DNA of 64,000 nucleotides from Cytobacillus gottheilii. GTDB lineage: Bacteria; Bacillota; Bacilli; Bacillales; Cytobacillaceae. Position 1 is the stretch's first letter. The number at the start of each line of letters is the position of its first letter. The stretch lies in NCBI RefSeq assembly GCF_001636345.1, contig NZ_KV440945.1:181340-245339 (forward strand). Reading direction: 5' to 3'. The notes below the pieces were generated by a model that saw nothing but the letters and a program-made list of their open reading frames with translations, ran no database searches and was not told the DNA's origin. Shown here piece after piece: positions 33,005 to 44,341 of the stretch. A program made the translations under genes and the position numbers.

Positions 33005-33050
33005 ATAATTGCTCCTTGCCCTATATGGGCCGCTTAGACCAAAAGGAGGT
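33005..33050 (+). promoter_or_regulatory. putative S6:S18 autoregulatory leader
   Basis: The mRNA leader has a short hairpin GCCC-TATAT-GGGC followed by CGCTTAGACC and then the AAAGGAGGTG ribosome binding site. This resembles the S6:S18 leader that the S6-S18 complex binds to repress rpsF operon translation, known for its conserved CCG in a bulge. Confidence 0.65.
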
Positions 33051-33059
33051 GCAAATGTG

Positions 33060-33347
33060 ATGAGAAAGTACGAAATCATGTACATCATCCGCCCAAACAT
33101 TGAAGATGAGGCTAAGAAAGCGCTTGTTGAGCGTTTCGACTCAATCTTAACTGACAATGGTGCGGAAGTAATCGAATCAAAAGATTGGGGTAAACGCCGT
33201 CTTGCATACGAAATCAATGATTTCCGCGATGGATACTACCAATTATTGACTGTTAATGCTGAAACACCAGCAGTTGATGAGTTCACTCGTCTTGCTAAAA
33301 TCAGCGAAGACATCATTCGTCAAATCGTTGTTAGAGATGAAAAGTAA
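33060..33347 (+). CDS. rpsF: 30S ribosomal protein S6
   Basis: The 95-residue protein starts [20 protein letters not shown] and contains [20 protein letters not shown], the S6 core. I place the start at the ATG at 33060, ten bases after AAGGAGGTG, matching B. subtilis S6. An upstream ATG at 33055 runs straight into a stop, and longer in-frame readings lack homology. First gene of rpsF-ssbA-rpsR. Confidence 0.97.
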   Translation: MRKYEIMYIIRPNIEDEAKKALVERFDSILTDNGAEVIESKDWGKRRLAYEINDFRDGYYQLLTVNAETPAVDEFTRLAKISEDIIRQIVVRDEK

Positions 33348-33384
33348 TAGATAAATTATATTTTGCTGAAGGGAGTTGATTCTG

Positions 33385-33912
33385 ATGATGAACCGAGTTG
33401 TTCTTGTCGGACGGTTGACAAAGGATCCGGACTTACGCTATACGCCGAATGGTGTTCCAGTTGCCACGTTTACTCTTGCAGTGAATCGTGCTTTTACGAA
33501 TCAGCAAGGTGAGCGGGAAGCAGACTTTATCAATTGTGTTGTCTGGAGAAAGCCAGCTGAAAATGTAGCGAATTTCCTTAAAAAAGGAAGTTTAGCTGGA
33601 GTAGATGGGCGTATTCAGACGCGTAACTTTGAAGGCCAGGATGGAAAACGTGTTTATATCACAGAAGTTCAGGCAGAAAGTGTGCAGTTTCTTGAGCCCA
33701 AAAATAGCTCAGGCGGCGGTGGCGGCAGATCCGAGCAATATGGCGGCGGATATGGCAACAGCCCAAGGGAACAGCAGGATTTCCCATTTGGAAATCAGAA
33801 TCAACGTCAGCAGGATAATCGAAATAATAACCAAGGTTATACTCGTGTGGATCAGGATCCATTCGCAAATGACGGTCAAATCGACATTTCGGATGATGAT
33901 CTTCCATTCTAA
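33385..33912 (+). CDS. ssbA: single-stranded DNA-binding protein SsbA
   Basis: SsbA coats single-stranded DNA during replication and repair. The 175-residue protein has the OB-fold core [22 protein letters not shown] through [14 protein letters not shown] glycine/glutamine/asparagine-rich linker follows, then the acidic tip ISDDDLPF that docks partner proteins. The ATG at 33385 is chosen by comparison with B. subtilis (MLNRVVL). It lies between rpsF and rpsR as usual. Confidence 0.97.
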   Translation: MMNRVVLVGRLTKDPDLRYTPNGVPVATFTLAVNRAFTNQQGEREADFINCVVWRKPAENVANFLKKGSLAGVDGRIQTRNFEGQDGKRVYITEVQAESVQFLEPKNSSGGGGGRSEQYGGGYGNSPREQQDFPFGNQNQRQQDNRNNNQGYTRVDQDPFANDGQIDISDDDLPF

Positions 33913-34200
<288 letters not shown>

Positions 34201-34211
34201 TTGAACTTCAA

Positions 34212-34248
34212 AGCAGTATGGAGACCTGGTCTCTATGCTGCTTTTTTA
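34212..34248 (+). terminator. rpsF-ssbA-rpsR terminator
   Basis: AGCAGTATGGAGACC pairs with GGTCTCTATGCTGCT with one mismatch and is followed by TTTTTTA. Confidence 0.92.
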
Positions 34249-34416
34249 TTTTTTAAAGTCAGTTTCACATTAGGTGCCTCGATATGTATGAATCGTTTGT
34301 GTGATAACCCCTCTTAGTAGTATTCATAAAAATTATAATTTTCAAAATAATTTATAGTAGAATTTTGTCGAATGTGGTACTATTGTCATAAAAATGATTG
34401 AGTTAGGGGCGATCGC

Positions 34417-36420
34417 ATGCTGAAGTCTATTAAAGTGAAATTAGTCATCTTGTTTGTTTTCCTCCTCTTTGCAATATTGGCAGCTGTTGGTTTCGCTGTA
34501 AATGAACAGACTAAAAATAAAATTGAAGAGGATGTTGTCATTCAGACTGAAGGAATCGTCTCGCAGATGAACAATACGCTGCAGCTTTTTATGGAAAGAT
34601 ACGCAACAAGCTTACAGCACATTGCATCTTCTCAAGAAGTTCTGAATTATATTCAAGCCTCAAACGCTGAAGAAGAATACAATACAGCTGGGCTTGAAAA
34701 GATTTTGGCTGACTATAATGAGATTAATAGTGAAGTAACTTCTATTTATGCTGCAGCCGCAGAAAGCAAAAACCTTAATATTATGCCAATAGTGGAACTT
34801 CCTGCTGATTTTGATCCAACGACTCGTGAATGGTATCAAAAGGCAGTGGCTTCATCTGATGAAGTTGTTTGGAGTGAGCCTTATGAAGATGTTGCGACAA
34901 ATGAGATTGTGGTCACAGCAGCTTATGCTATTAAGGAAAATGCCAGTACAGTAGGAGTGATGGGGCTTGATTTTAAATTAACTCAGCTGACAGAAATGAT
35001 TAACAACATTGAAATTAGTCATGAAGGATATCCATTCATCCTCTCTGAGGCGGGTACGCCAATTGTATATCCTAAAAGTGATCAAGAAAATATAGAAAAT
35101 CTTTCTTTTATCCAAGAGATGTATAATCGTGAAGGAGAACAAGGCACTATTCATTATGTTTATCAAAATGAGAATCGTAGGCTCATGTTTGATACTGTGC
35201 CAGGGACAAAATGGAAGATTGGTACTTCTTATTCTGAAGATGATTTGATGGCTAGCGCTAAATCCATTCAATTTAACATTATTTTAGTATCCGCAATTGC
35301 TCTTATCTTTGCCCTAATGATCATTTATTTTGTGGCTGACCGGATGACAAAGCCGATCCTCCACTTGAAAAAAGCCGTAAGTGAAGTGGCAAATGGAGAT
35401 TTGCGAGTAAAAGCAGCTATTGTTTCAAAAGATGAAATTGGAATGTTAGCGGGTCAATTTAATGACATGGTGGACAATATGCGGTCATTACTTACGGTGG
35501 TAGAAAGTTCTGTTAATGATGTGAAGCTGTCGGCTGAAAATTTAAGCGCCGTTTCAGAGGAAACAAATGCATCCAGTGAACAAGTGGCGGCTGCCATTAA
35601 TGAAATTGCTAATGGAGCTGCACAGGCTGCAGAGGATGGCGAGAACGCCAATCGAATGTCTTCAAAATTAAGTACTCAAATCAATGATATTACATCACAG
35701 ACCATGGAGATGACGAAGCTGGCAGAGCAGGCAGATACAGTGAATTCTGCAGGAATTAACCAGATGACCGAATTGAAAAATTCCTTTGTGACATCAAAAG
35801 AGTTTATGGGAGCTACAGAGAATGTTATTCATGAACTCGAGAGCAAAATAAAGATGATTGAAAATGTAATGACGACCATTACAGATATAAGCTCAAAAAC
35901 AAACTTACTCGCACTGAATGCAAGTATAGAGGCAGCTCGGGCAGGGGAACATGGAAAAGGCTTTGCTGTTGTTGCTGATGAAGTCAGAAAGCTTGCTGAG
36001 CAGTCTGTAAAAGCAACAGATGAAGTGAAGCAAACGATCATGGACATTCAGCAGGGATCACTCCTAGCTGTTGATTCCATGAATAGAACAAAAGATAACT
36101 TTTATCAGCAGTCGAACGCTGTGCAAGAAACAGAAGGTAGCTTCCGGGAGATTTCTGAACTTGTTAATAAAATGAAGGAATCGATTTTTTATATTTATCG
36201 CGAAGTGGAGCAAGTTTCCAGTAGTAAGGAAGATGTTTTGAATAGTATTCATAATATGGCGGCAATGGCACAGCAATCAGCAGCTTCCTGTGAACAGGTA
36301 AGTGCTTCTACTGATGAACAAGTGCTTGCACTCCAATCTGTTTCAAAATCGGCTGAACAATTGACAGAACTCAGTAATGATCTGCAAATTGCTGTGAATA
36401 AGTTTGAACTGCATGATTAA
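34417..36420 (+). CDS. methyl-accepting chemotaxis protein with an amino-acid-type dCache domain
   Basis: This 667-residue transmembrane chemoreceptor has a membrane helix (about 7-28), an extracellular dCache domain (about 35-285), a second helix (about 288-310), a HAMP domain and a long signalling domain. The receptor tip carries [36 protein letters not shown], abbreviated here as NLLALNAS...[11 protein letters not shown]. Residues Y111, R137, W139, Y140, D158 and D185 match the conserved pattern of amino-acid-binding dCache domains, so the likely ligand is an amino acid. It is a single-gene unit with its own terminator. Confidence 0.9.
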   Translation: MLKSIKVKLVILFVFLLFAILAAVGFAVNEQTKNKIEEDVVIQTEGIVSQMNNTLQLFMERYATSLQHIASSQEVLNYIQASNAEEEYNTAGLEKILADYNEINSEVTSIYAAAAESKNLNIMPIVELPADFDPTTREWYQKAVASSDEVVWSEPYEDVATNEIVVTAAYAIKENASTVGVMGLDFKLTQLTEMINNIEISHEGYPFILSEAGTPIVYPKSDQENIENLSFIQEMYNREGEQGTIHYVYQNENRRLMFDTVPGTKWKIGTSYSEDDLMASAKSIQFNIILVSAIALIFALMIIYFVADRMTKPILHLKKAVSEVANGDLRVKAAIVSKDEIGMLAGQFNDMVDNMRSLLTVVESSVNDVKLSAENLSAVSEETNASSEQVAAAINEIANGAAQAAEDGENANRMSSKLSTQINDITSQTMEMTKLAEQADTVNSAGINQMTELKNSFVTSKEFMGATENVIHELESKIKMIENVMTTITDISSKTNLLALNASIEAARAGEHGKGFAVVADEVRKLAEQSVKATDEVKQTIMDIQQGSLLAVDSMNRTKDNFYQQSNAVQETEGSFREISELVNKMKESIFYIYREVEQVSSSKEDVLNSIHNMAAMAQQSAASCEQVSASTDEQVLALQSVSKSAEQLTELSNDLQIAVNKFELHD

Positions 36421-36432
36421 TAAAGATGATGC

Positions 36433-36469
36433 AAAAGGAACACCTTAGATCATAAGGTGTTCCTTTTGT
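36433..36469 (+). terminator. terminator of the chemoreceptor gene
   Basis: A perfect 15-bp stem, AAAAGGAACACCTTA with TAAGGTGTTCCTTTT, encloses GATCA. Confidence 0.93.
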
Positions 36470-36593
36470 TCAGCTAAACAATATAGCCTGTTCACCCTTG
36501 GACAAATCATGGATTAGGTCGGTATGGTTGAATGCGAGCATAAATGTAGCTACAATAGTCCTTATGGAATAGCTGTCTAATGAGGTGAAATAA

Positions 36594-37535
36594 TTGAAAA
36601 ATGTACATAAGCTAACAGAGGGTGCCGTATTTTTGGCGATCTTCGCCGTTTTATTAATGATTACCATATATGTGCCGGTAATTGGAGCCGTTGTCAATTT
36701 TGTGCTGCCGGTGCCGTTTATGATGATTGCCGCAAAGCATGCCAGAAAGGACGCTCTTTTGTTCTTCGTAGCTGCAGTCCTAATCTCCTTTATAACAGGG
36801 ACCATATTTGCTGTGCCTGTCACGCTTTTATTTGGTTTAACAGGACTTGTGATCGGGGATTTTCTTAGAGAGAAGAAAGGCCGTTTAGAAACCTATATTG
36901 CTGGTTCATTGGCCTTCCTGCTTGCTACGCTGGGGGTATATGCGGTTTCCGTTCTCGTAATGGATATCAATTTTGTGGAAGAAAGTATATTGGTCATGAA
37001 AGAATCGATTGCGATGGCAAAAGATATGATGGCGGCAATGGGGCAAGGAGGAGACGAGCTGTTCGAACAGCTTGATGCAGGAGTTGAAATGATTCAGACA
37101 TTGATCCCGACGCTTTTAATTATGTCTTCTTTTCTAACTGTATTTTTCCTGCAGCTTATTGCATTTCCGATTATTAAAAGATTCGGTGTGGAAGTCAGCA
37201 AATCGAAGCCATTTAGAGAGCTGTCATTTCCTAAAAGCATCCTGTGGTACTATTTGCTTGCTATCATTGCTTCATTGCTCCTTCAGCCTGAAGAAGGAAG
37301 CTATTGGTTTCTTGCACTAGTAAACTTAACCTATATTCTTCAGATCTTTATGGTCATTCAAGGATTCTCACTCATTTTTTATTTTAGTTATAAGAAGGGG
37401 CTCCCAAAAGCTTTCCCGATAATAGCGCTCGTACTTTCGTTATTATTGCCGATTCTCCTTTATATTGTGAGATTATTAGGTATAATTGACTTAGGGTTTG
37501 GATTAAGACAAAGAGTAGAAAGCAGAGATGTTTAG
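36594..37535 (+). CDS. yybS: DUF2232 family membrane protein YybS
   Basis: The 313-residue protein has about eight membrane segments. It starts at a TTG, five bases after GAGGTGAAA, with KNVHKLTEGAVFLAIFAVLL. It is a YybS-like DUF2232 protein, similar in outline to energy-coupling-factor S components. Its position directly upstream of gdpP and rplI is conserved in bacilli, so it may serve the same cell-envelope or c-di-AMP process, but its function is unknown. Confidence 0.88.
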   Translation: MKNVHKLTEGAVFLAIFAVLLMITIYVPVIGAVVNFVLPVPFMMIAAKHARKDALLFFVAAVLISFITGTIFAVPVTLLFGLTGLVIGDFLREKKGRLETYIAGSLAFLLATLGVYAVSVLVMDINFVEESILVMKESIAMAKDMMAAMGQGGDELFEQLDAGVEMIQTLIPTLLIMSSFLTVFFLQLIAFPIIKRFGVEVSKSKPFRELSFPKSILWYYLLAIIASLLLQPEEGSYWFLALVNLTYILQIFMVIQGFSLIFYFSYKKGLPKAFPIIALVLSLLLPILLYIVRLLGIIDLGFGLRQRVESRDV

Positions 37536-37546
37536 GAGCTGAAAGA

Positions 37547-39520
37547 ATGCCTTCATATTTAGAAAAGCGGTCCATCCGCTATCCGATTTTCGGATTAATG
37601 GGCGTAACAGCGGTGCTTCTTGGGGTATTAGCATATTACAATTGGATCATCGGTCTTATAGCATTACTTATTGCTGTTCTTCCTTTTTACTTTCTGTTCA
37701 AGCTAAATAATGAACAGATCAAAGAAACAGAAGAATATATTTCAACTCTGTCTTACCGGGTGAAAAAGGTTGGGGAAGAAGCATTGATGGAAATGCCTAT
37801 TGGCATTATGCTCATTAATGATGAATATTTTGTTGAGTGGACCAATCCATTCCTTGCTACTTGTTTTGATGAAGATACGCTTGTGGGCAGGTCGCTTTAT
37901 GATGTAGCGGATTCACTTGTTTCTATTGTGAAGCAAGAAGTAGAGAGCGAAGTGATTACACTTCATGACCGGAAGTTCCGTGTCATTCATAAGCCAGAGG
38001 AACGGCTGCTGTATTTTTTTGATGTAACGGAACAGACAGAAATTGAGAAGATGTATGAGGCGGAAAGAACGGTAATAGCCATCATCTTTTTAGATAATTA
38101 TGATGACCTTACTCAAGCAATGGATGATCCGACAAGAAGCAGTATAAATAATCTTGTTACGTCCATTTTGAATCATTGGGCAACGGAAAATGGAGTCTTT
38201 TTAAAGCGTGTTTCCTCAGAGCGTTTCATTGCTGTTTTTAATGAAAACATCCTGCGCCTTTTAGAAAAAGGGAAATTTACGATTTTAGACGAGGTCAGGG
38301 AAACGACAGCAAAACAGAATGTGCCGCTTACGCTTAGTATAGGAGTTGGTACAGGCGTCTCAAGCTTGCCTGAACTGGGCACACTGGCACAGTCCAGCTT
38401 GGATCTTGCTTTAGGAAGAGGCGGCGATCAGGCAGCAATTAAGCAGCCGAATGGGAAAGTAAAATTCTTCGGAGGGAAAACCAATCCGATTGAAAAAAGA
38501 ACAAGGGTGCGTGCGAGAGTCATCTCACATGCGCTAAAAGAGCTGATTGCTGAAAGTGATAAGGTAATCATAATGGGGCATAAACGGCCTGATATGGATG
38601 CAATCGGCGCGGCTATAGGCATTCAGAAGGTAGCACAAATGAACCAGCGTGAAGGCTATATCGTTATGAATGCTCAAGAAATCGACATGAGTGTGCGCAG
38701 GCTGATGGGTGAAATTGAAAAAAATGAAGCTTTGTTTTCTAAATTCATTACACCTGAGCAAGCGATGGAAATGGCTACAGATGACACATTATTGGTTGTA
38801 GTTGACACGCATAAGCCTTCTTTAGTCATTGAAGAAAAGCTGCTGGCGAAAATCGACCATGTTGTTGTCATTGACCATCACCGCCGAGGAGAAGAGTTCA
38901 TAGCCAACCCGCTTCTTGTATATATGGAGCCATATGCCTCTTCAACGGCTGAACTCGTTACAGAACTGCTTGAATATCAGCCCAAAAACAGCAAAATTGA
39001 AATGCTTGAAGCGACCGCTTTATTGGCTGGCATCATTGTGGATACGAAAAGCTTTTCATTGCGTACAGGTTCTCGTACCTTTGATGCTGCCTCCTATTTG
39101 CGGGCCTTGGGAGCAGATACCGTTCTCGTTCAAAAGTTTTTAAAAGAAGATGTCGATACGTATATTAAGCGGGCTAAATTAATTGAGACCGTTTCGTTTT
39201 ACCGGGATGGCCTTGCCATTGCAAAGGGGGATCCAAACCAGGAATTTGATCAGGTGCTCATTGCCCAGGCAGCAGACACCCTGCTGACAATGGATGGAGT
39301 TATTGCTTCCTTCGTCATCTCGTATCGTTCGGATCATATTATTGGGGTCAGCGCTCGTTCGCTCGGTGACGTGAATGTACAAGTTATTATGGAGAACCTA
39401 GAGGGCGGTGGCCATCTGACAAACGCAGCTACACAACTTCAGGATATCTCCATTGATGATGTTGAAATCAAACTAAAAGAAGCAATTGATGATTACTTTG
39501 AAGGGAGAAAGAACGAATGA
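37547..39520 (+). CDS. gdpP: cyclic-di-AMP phosphodiesterase GdpP (YybT)
   Basis: GdpP hydrolyses c-di-AMP and so sets potassium, osmotic and cell-wall homeostasis. The 657-residue protein has two N-terminal membrane helices, a PAS-like domain and a GGDEF-like domain whose signature is degenerate (SSERFIAVF region). A DHH/DHHA1 domain follows. Catalytic motifs are [22 protein letters not shown] and IDHHRRG, and DHHA1 carries [13 protein letters not shown]. It overlaps rplI by four bases (ATGA), indicating coupled translation. Confidence 0.96.
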   Translation: MPSYLEKRSIRYPIFGLMGVTAVLLGVLAYYNWIIGLIALLIAVLPFYFLFKLNNEQIKETEEYISTLSYRVKKVGEEALMEMPIGIMLINDEYFVEWTNPFLATCFDEDTLVGRSLYDVADSLVSIVKQEVESEVITLHDRKFRVIHKPEERLLYFFDVTEQTEIEKMYEAERTVIAIIFLDNYDDLTQAMDDPTRSSINNLVTSILNHWATENGVFLKRVSSERFIAVFNENILRLLEKGKFTILDEVRETTAKQNVPLTLSIGVGTGVSSLPELGTLAQSSLDLALGRGGDQAAIKQPNGKVKFFGGKTNPIEKRTRVRARVISHALKELIAESDKVIIMGHKRPDMDAIGAAIGIQKVAQMNQREGYIVMNAQEIDMSVRRLMGEIEKNEALFSKFITPEQAMEMATDDTLLVVVDTHKPSLVIEEKLLAKIDHVVVIDHHRRGEEFIANPLLVYMEPYASSTAELVTELLEYQPKNSKIEMLEATALLAGIIVDTKSFSLRTGSRTFDAASYLRALGADTVLVQKFLKEDVDTYIKRAKLIETVSFYRDGLAIAKGDPNQEFDQVLIAQAADTLLTMDGVIASFVISYRSDHIIGVSARSLGDVNVQVIMENLEGGGHLTNAATQLQDISIDDVEIKLKEAIDDYFEGRKNE

Positions 39521-39966
39521 AAGTTATATTCTTAAAAGACGTAAAAGGCAAAGGCAAAAAAGGCGAAGTGAAAAATGTTGCAGATGGTTATGCGCATAAC
39601 TTCTTAATTAAAAATGGTCTTGCAGTTGAAGCAAACCAATCAGCTGTCAGCACACTAAATGCTCAGAAGAAAAAAGAAGAAAAGGTTGCTGCTGAAGAAT
39701 TAGAAAGTGCAAAAGAGCTAAAAGAAACGATTGAAAAACTGACTGTTGAATTTTCAACAAAAGCTGGTGAAGGCGGCCGCTTATTCGGTTCAATCACAAG
39801 CAAGCAAATTGCAGAAGAACTGCAGAAAAAACATAAAATCAAAATTGATAAGCGTAAAATTGAGCTTAATGACGCTATTCGTTCATTAGGGTATACAAAG
39901 GTTCCTGTTAAGCTTCATACAGAAGTAACAGCAACTCTAAATGTTCATGTAAAAGAAGCAAACTAA
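39517..39966 (+). CDS. rplI: 50S ribosomal protein L9
   Basis: The 149-residue protein starts [21 protein letters not shown] and has the L9 signature [13 protein letters not shown]. The long central helix and the C-terminal domain ([14 protein letters not shown]) are complete. The start overlaps the gdpP stop. Confidence 0.97.
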   Translation: MKVIFLKDVKGKGKKGEVKNVADGYAHNFLIKNGLAVEANQSAVSTLNAQKKKEEKVAAEELESAKELKETIEKLTVEFSTKAGEGGRLFGSITSKQIAEELQKKHKIKIDKRKIELNDAIRSLGYTKVPVKLHTEVTATLNVHVKEAN

Positions 39967-40007
39967 TATTGGAAATACAGAAATGAGATAAACATGTTAC
40001 AATAGAT

Positions 40008-40057
40008 AAGTCCTATTAAATGTGATCGGTTCCGGCTGGTCACATTTTTTAGGACTT
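40008..40057 (+). terminator. extended hairpin after rplI
   Basis: The outer arms AAGTCCTA (40008-40015) and TAGGACTT (40050-40057) enclose an inner stem AAATGTGA (40018-40025) with TCACATTT (40040-40047) followed by T-rich sequence. The inner hairpin with its T-run is probably the terminator. Confidence 0.8.
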
Positions 40058-40092
40058 AAAATAGTTATTTATGTCCTTTATATATATATTTA

Positions 40093-40148
40093 TCTAGTTT
40101 TAGCGCTTCGTTCGCCATGCAGGGCTGAGCAAGGCGCTTCCGCATTTC
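40093..40148 (+). repeat. degenerate copy of the GTCTAGC...GGCGCTT intergenic repeat
   Basis: TCTAGTTTTAGCGCTTCG and AGGGCTGAGCAAGGCGCTTC match the ends of the repeats at 29501-29748, with a shortened centre. It precedes the replicative helicase gene. Confidence 0.65.
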
Positions 40149-40166
40149 AAATTAGGGGGTTTTATT

Positions 40167-41531
40167 ATGAATGAAGCATATGCTGATCGTCTCCCTCCGC
40201 AGAATATGGAGGCCGAACAAGCTGTATTAGGAGCCATATTTTTGGAGCCTTCCTCCCTTACTTTAGCATCTGAAATACTAATTCCAGAAGATTTTTACCG
40301 GGCATCACATCAGAAAATATTCAATGTCATGCTGAAGCTGAACGATGCAGGTAAAGCAGTTGACCTCGTCACCGTTACAGAGGAATTGAACGCAGCCAAG
40401 CTGCTTGAGGATACAGGCGGTGTCAGTTATTTAAGTGAGCTTGCCGGCTCTGTTCCAACAGCGGCAAACATGGAGTATTATGCAAAAATTGTTGAAGAAA
40501 AATCGCTGCTGCGAAGACTGATTCGTACAGCTACTACGATTGCACAAGACGGCTATTCCCGTGAGGATGAAGTTGAATCTTTATTAGGTGAAGCAGAAAA
40601 AAGCATTCTGGAAGTGGCACAGCGCAAAAATGCTGGCGCCTTTCATAATATTAAAGATGTGCTTGTCCGCACTTACGATAATATTGAAGTCATGCATAAC
40701 CGAAAGGGCGATATTACCGGGATCGCCACCGGCTTCGCAGAGCTGGATAAAATGACGGCTGGGTTCCAGCGTAATGACTTAATCATTGTGGGGGCACGTC
40801 CTTCCGTTGGTAAAACAGCCTTTGCCCTGAATATCGCTCAGAACGTCGCAGTGAAGACCCAGGAAAATGTAGCGATTTTCAGCCTTGAGATGGGTGCTGA
40901 GCAGCTTGTCATGCGTATGCTATGTGCCGAAGGGAATATTGACGCACAGCGCTTAAGAACAGGATCACTTACTGATGATGACTGGGGCAAGCTGACGATG
41001 GCAATGGGGAGTTTATCAAATGCAGGTATTTTTATTGATGATACTCCTGGTGTGCGTATTACGGAAATCCGTTCAAAATGCCGCCGCTTAAAGCAGGAAC
41101 ACGGTCTTGGCATGATTCTAATTGATTACCTTCAGCTCATTTTAGGCAGCGGACGCTCAGGCGAAAACCGCCAGCAGGAAGTTTCTGAAATCTCCCGTTC
41201 CCTAAAGGCTCTAGCGCGTGAGCTGCAAGTGCCTGTTATTGCCTTATCACAGCTCTCCCGTGGTGTGGAGCAGCGTCAGGATAAACGGCCAATGATGTCC
41301 GATATCCGTGAATCGGGAAGTATTGAGCAGGATGCCGACATTGTCGCCTTCCTATATCGTGATGACTATTATGATAAAGAGTCCGAAGACAAAAATATTA
41401 TTGAAATCATTATTGCTAAACAGCGTAACGGTCCAGTCGGAACTGTGCAGCTCGCATTCGTGAAAGAGTATAATAAATTCGTAAACTTAGAGAAACGCTA
41501 TGATGATGCGTACGCGCCGCCTGGTGCATAA
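40167..41531 (+). CDS. dnaC: replicative DNA helicase (DnaB-type, called DnaC in Bacillus)
   Basis: This hexameric helicase unwinds DNA at the fork. The 454-residue protein has the N-terminal primase-interacting domain starting RLPPQNMEAEQAVLGAIFLEP. The RecA-like domain has Walker A GARPSVGKTAFALN, Walker B MILIDYLQLI and the late motif KQRNGPVGTVQLAF. The ATG follows TAGGGGGT. It follows rplI as in other bacilli. Confidence 0.97.
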   Translation: MNEAYADRLPPQNMEAEQAVLGAIFLEPSSLTLASEILIPEDFYRASHQKIFNVMLKLNDAGKAVDLVTVTEELNAAKLLEDTGGVSYLSELAGSVPTAANMEYYAKIVEEKSLLRRLIRTATTIAQDGYSREDEVESLLGEAEKSILEVAQRKNAGAFHNIKDVLVRTYDNIEVMHNRKGDITGIATGFAELDKMTAGFQRNDLIIVGARPSVGKTAFALNIAQNVAVKTQENVAIFSLEMGAEQLVMRMLCAEGNIDAQRLRTGSLTDDDWGKLTMAMGSLSNAGIFIDDTPGVRITEIRSKCRRLKQEHGLGMILIDYLQLILGSGRSGENRQQEVSEISRSLKALARELQVPVIALSQLSRGVEQRQDKRPMMSDIRESGSIEQDADIVAFLYRDDYYDKESEDKNIIEIIIAKQRNGPVGTVQLAFVKEYNKFVNLEKRYDDAYAPPGA

Positions 41532-41561
41532 GGGGATCAGTTCAAAACTGATCCCTTTTTT
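41532..41561 (+). terminator. terminator of the replicative helicase gene
   Basis: GGGATCAG and CTGATCCC pair around TTCAAAA and are followed by TTTTTT. Confidence 0.9.
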
Positions 41562-41579
41562 CTTTGCTATTTTCATATA

Positions 41580-41620
41580 TTACGAACATATTTTAATAAT
41601 TTTATAAGAAATGTTCGTGT
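41580..41620. promoter_or_regulatory. pair of PurR boxes upstream of purA
   Basis: An ACGAACAT element (41582-41589) and an inverted ATGTTCGT element (41611-41618) are separated by about 21 bp of A/T-rich DNA. They match the paired CGAA-core PurBoxes through which PurR represses purine genes in Bacillus, and purA is a known member of that regulon. Confidence 0.75.
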
Positions 41621-41624
41621 TTTG

Positions 41625-41654
41625 TTGACTTTTATCCTTCATTATTGATAAAAT
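41625..41654 (+). promoter_or_regulatory. purA promoter
   Basis: TTGACT (41625-41630) and TAAAAT (41649-41654) are 18 bp apart, just downstream of the PurR boxes. Confidence 0.6.
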
Positions 41655-41702
41655 TAGTTTGTTTGAAAAGGGATTTAAGTTAACCTCGGAGGTGCATGTT
41701 AA

Positions 41703-42995
<1,293 letters not shown>

Positions 42996-43011
42996 TAACA
43001 GATATGTTCGT

Positions 43012-43047
43012 TAAGGCCAGAGGGGTTTTCTCTCTGGTCTTTTTTTG
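43012..43047 (+). terminator. purA terminator
   Basis: GGCCAGAG and CTCTGGTC pair around GGGTTTTCT and are followed by TTTTTTT. Confidence 0.85.
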
Positions 43048-43099
43048 TGAGGTATTTGGAGACTGCTGCGGCATTGGACGTCACTCTGGTTGGAGGTTT

Positions 43100-43190
43100 G
43101 GCGGATAAAAGGTTGTTTTTGGCGGATAAAAAATTTTCACGGCGGAAATATTGTGTTTTATGGCGGATAAATTTCCTGGACGGCGGATAT
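43100..43190 (+). repeat. five GGCGGATAAA direct repeats at 20-21 bp spacing
   Basis: GGCGGATAAA starts at 43100, 43121 and 43162, with variants GGCGGAAATA at 43141 and GGCGGATAT at 43182. The steps are 21, 20, 21 and 20 bp, about two helical turns. No gene is present here; the rest of 43191-43429 shows nothing else I can support. Confidence 0.8.
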
Positions 43191-43429
43191 ACAGATTTAT
43201 TTCAGCGCCAGCAGTTTAAAATCCGGTTAAATTAGGGTAATAGGGATTAAAATGCGAGAGAATGAGTTCAAAACAATGCAGAACTGAAGTGGTATCCGTT
43301 ATTTTTACGAAATATCTTTAAAAAAGTATTTTATCTGTAAAAATAGTACGCTCTTATGATGTAAATACTCTATCTTTTTCCGTAAACAACATAAACTGTG
43401 TGGTTAACAAAAAAGTTTTTAAAAAACTA

Positions 43430-43458
43430 TTGTACAATGTGCAATGCTATGATATTAT
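43430..43458 (+). promoter_or_regulatory. promoter of the tRNA cluster
   Basis: TTGTAC (43430-43435), a 17-bp spacer and TATTAT (43453-43458) lie 29 bp before tRNA-Lys. Confidence 0.6.
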
Positions 43459-43487
43459 AAAAAGCGTCGCCAATGAGCAATATTCAT

Positions 43488-43563
43488 GAGCCATTAGCTC
43501 AGTCGGTAGAGCATCTGACTTTTAATCAGAGGGTCGAAGGTTCGAGTCCTTCATGGCTCACCA
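43488..43563 (+). tRNA. tRNA-Lys (anticodon UUU)
   Basis: The 76-nt cloverleaf has acceptor GAGCCAT/ATGGCTC, D arm, anticodon loop CTTTTAA, T arm GGTTCGAGTCC and an encoded CCA. Confidence 0.97.
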
Positions 43564-43579
43564 TCTTCACTAATAAAAT

Positions 43580-43651
43580 GGCCCCTTGGTCAAGCGGTTA
43601 AGACACCGCCCTTTCACGGCGGTAACACGGGTTCGAATCCCGTAGGGGTCA
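43580..43651 (+). tRNA. tRNA-Glu (anticodon UUC)
   Basis: The 72-nt cloverleaf has acceptor GGCCCCT/AGGGGTC, anticodon loop CTTTCAC and T arm GGTTCGAATCC. CCA is not encoded. Confidence 0.96.
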
Positions 43652-43720
43652 TCGGCATTTGGCAGCTGAGAGCAGATCGACAAGAGCGGTCAGTCTCTCA
43701 GACGCCATATATAATTAAAT

Positions 43721-43797
43721 GGTCCGGTAGTTCAGTTGGTTAGAATGCCTGCCTGTCACGCAGGAGGTCGCGGGTTCGAGTCCCGTCCGGACCGCCA
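43721..43797 (+). tRNA. tRNA-Asp (anticodon GUC)
   Basis: The 77-nt cloverleaf has acceptor GGTCCGG/CCGGACC, anticodon loop CTGTCAC, T arm GGTTCGAGTCC and an encoded CCA. Confidence 0.97.
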
Positions 43798-43814
43798 TTT
43801 ACATAATAAATTGA

Positions 43815-43947
43815 ATGGCTCAGTAGCTCAGTCGGTAGAGCAGATTGCTAACACCCTGGAAATACTTCAGCGGCAATCTGTGAAAAAAATCGAAGGTTTT
43901 TTTCACAAAGGACTAGCAGATTTACGATTTAGGAATGAAAACTAATT
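43815..43947 (+). other. duplicated 5' half of tRNA-Phe followed by two hairpins
   Basis: A 28-bp direct repeat beginning ATGGCTCAGTAGCTCAG occurs at 43815-43842 and again at 43948-43975, where it is the 5' half of tRNA-Phe. The first copy lacks an anticodon arm and T arm. It runs into a hairpin CAGATTGC/GCAATCTG (43841-43848 with 43873-43880) and then a perfect 11-bp hairpin TGTGAAAAAAA/TTTTTTTCACA (43879-43889 with 43897-43907). It cannot make a functional tRNA. Confidence 0.85.
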
Positions 43948-43949
43948 AT

Positions 43950-44022
43950 GGCTCAGTAGCTCAGTCGGTAGAGCAAAGGACTGAAAATCCTTGTGTCGGC
44001 GGTTCGATTCCGTCCTGAGCCA
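43950..44022 (+). tRNA. tRNA-Phe (anticodon GAA)
   Basis: The 73-nt cloverleaf has acceptor GGCTCAG/CTGAGCC, anticodon loop CTGAAAA and T arm GGTTCGATTCC. CCA is not encoded. Confidence 0.96.
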
Positions 44023-44027
44023 TCTCA

Positions 44028-44070
44028 AAAAGCTGTCTTGAAAATAATCAAGGCAGCTTTTTTCTTTTTA
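44028..44070 (+). terminator. tRNA cluster terminator
   Basis: AAAGCTGTCTTGA pairs with TCAAGGCAGCTTT with one mismatch and is followed by T-rich sequence. The rest of the gap to 44341 must hold the promoter of the next gene, but I see no clear hexamer pair. Confidence 0.88.
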
Positions 44071-44341
44071 CAAAGTTCAACTAATGTATTTATTGCAGCC
44101 CAGCTGAATAATGCATAAAATCTTCAAATTTATCACGAAATACTATCTAAACCGTCTTTTCGACAAGCCTTTCCGCTTGTTAAAAGTAATAAAATGTCAG
44201 TTATTATACAATTTTGTTACATTATCACTTCTATTCTTTATTAAGAAGAATCATATGGTAAAGTATAGGGGTGTGAAATTTTAGTAGATAAATAGAACTA
44301 TATGTTTGGAGATTTGTTACAGTAGTCTAGGAGGAGTCACA

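Noticed and set aside
43100-43190. GGCGGATAAA array as a CRISPR
   Set aside because: Units are only 10 bp and spacers about 10-11 bp, far below CRISPR sizes, and no cas genes are present.
43736-43945. 69-codon frame across tRNA-Asp and the duplicated tRNA-Phe half
   Set aside because: It is mostly tRNA sequence and has no ribosome binding site.
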